Below, piece after piece: positions 6,008 to 6,339 of a stretch of DNA of 6,339 nt. Each line of letters starts with the position of its first letter. Position 1 is the stretch's first letter. The stretch is from NCBI GenBank assembly GCA_017555925.1, contig JAFZFL010000191.1, positions 1 to 6,339 of the forward strand. The letters run 5' to 3'. The notes below the pieces were generated by a model. The model had not been told where the DNA came from and searched no databases. It saw only the letters and a program-made list of their open reading frames with translations. The translations under genes and the position numbers were made by a program. The DNA is from Bacteroidales bacterium. GTDB taxonomy: Bacteria; Bacteroidota; Bacteroidia; Bacteroidales; UBA932.

Positions 6008-6339
6008 CTATTTGAGCCACTCCGGCTTGGGAATATTTCTCATTAGTACACGGATATCCCCCGCTCTCTTTTTATGATATTTTGTTGGATTGTTGCTCTG
6101 TCTTGAAATTGGATTTGGAAGGGATGCGGCAATAAGGGATGACTGGTACGTTGTAAGTTTGGATGCCCTTGTCTGAAAAAGTCTCTCTGCCGCAGCCTCT
6201 GCGCCATATATGCCTTTGCCCATCTCCGCCACATTAAGGTAAACCTCCATAATACGCTCCTTGCCCCAGAATATCTCAATCAGAATTGAGAAATAGGCCT
6301 CAAGAGCCTTTCTGAAGAGTGATTTACCCGGCCATAGAA
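6008..6339 (-). CDS. mtgA: Monofunctional peptidoglycan glycosyltransferase, 3' part (5' end outside window)
   Basis: About 110 C-terminal residues of a GT51 glycosyltransferase. The frame remains open from the ATG at 6250 back to the right edge (codons from 6337), so that ATG is internal. Three of the five conserved GT51 motifs are present: motif 3 FRKALEA (about 6283-6303), motif 4 KERIMEVYLN and motif 5 GIYGAEAAAERLF, followed by the conserved SLIAASLPNP. The protein ends at WLK soon after, with no transpeptidase domain, which distinguishes monofunctional MtgA from bifunctional class A PBPs. The enzyme polymerises lipid II into glycan strands at the outer face of the inner membrane. The N-terminal membrane anchor and motifs 1 and 2 (including the catalytic Glu) are outside the window. 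The TPR gene follows 103 bp downstream on the same strand. Confidence 0.93.
   Translation of the reverse strand, partial: LWPGKSLFRKALEAYFSILIEIFWGKERIMEVYLNVAEMGKGIYGAEAAAERLFQTRASKLTTYQSSLIAASLPNPISRQSNNPTKYHKKRAGDIRVLMRNIPKPEWLK

Overview
The window looks like ordinary chromosome from a Bacteroidales-type bacterium (phylum Bacteroidota). The evidence is a DUF4293 membrane protein (a family largely confined to this phylum), a long secreted TPR protein of a type common there, and intergenic sequences matching the Bacteroidota sigma-factor -7 consensus TAnnTTTG. The DNA is moderately AT-rich by eye, with many ATA and AGA/AGG codons. Family or genus cannot be fixed from the sequence alone.

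Layout, left to right. (1) The 3' part of a MltF-like lytic transglycosylase on the + strand, open at the left edge. (2) Convergent to it, a small four-helix DUF4293 membrane protein on the - strand. (3) A 144-bp divergent intergenic region with back-to-back -7 boxes. (4) A uridine-phosphorylase-like nucleoside phosphorylase on +. (5) A strong hairpin and a tRNA-Gly(CCC) on -. (6) A LolC/LolE-type FtsX-family ABC permease on +, starting 36 bp from the tRNA 5' end. (7) Tail to tail with it (2 bp between the stops), a 685-residue secreted TPR protein on -. (8) The 3' part of mtgA, a monofunctional peptidoglycan glycosyltransferase, on - and open at the right edge.

The common theme is the cell envelope: a peptidoglycan-cleaving enzyme, a peptidoglycan-polymerising enzyme, a probable lipoprotein-release or envelope ABC permease, and an exported TPR scaffold. 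The nucleoside phosphorylase is pyrimidine salvage and the tRNA is housekeeping. Strand changes are frequent, so most genes are probably single transcription units; only mtgA and the TPR gene lie in the same direction next to each other.

No mobile element, CRISPR array, phage gene or obvious defence system was seen. No intergenic stretch exceeds 150 bp except the 203-bp gap that holds the hairpin and tRNA. The most notable items are the exact 34-residue register of ten TPRs interrupted by a non-TPR domain, the tRNA promoter packed against the permease start codon, and the overlapping divergent promoters. None of these amounts to a clear new system.
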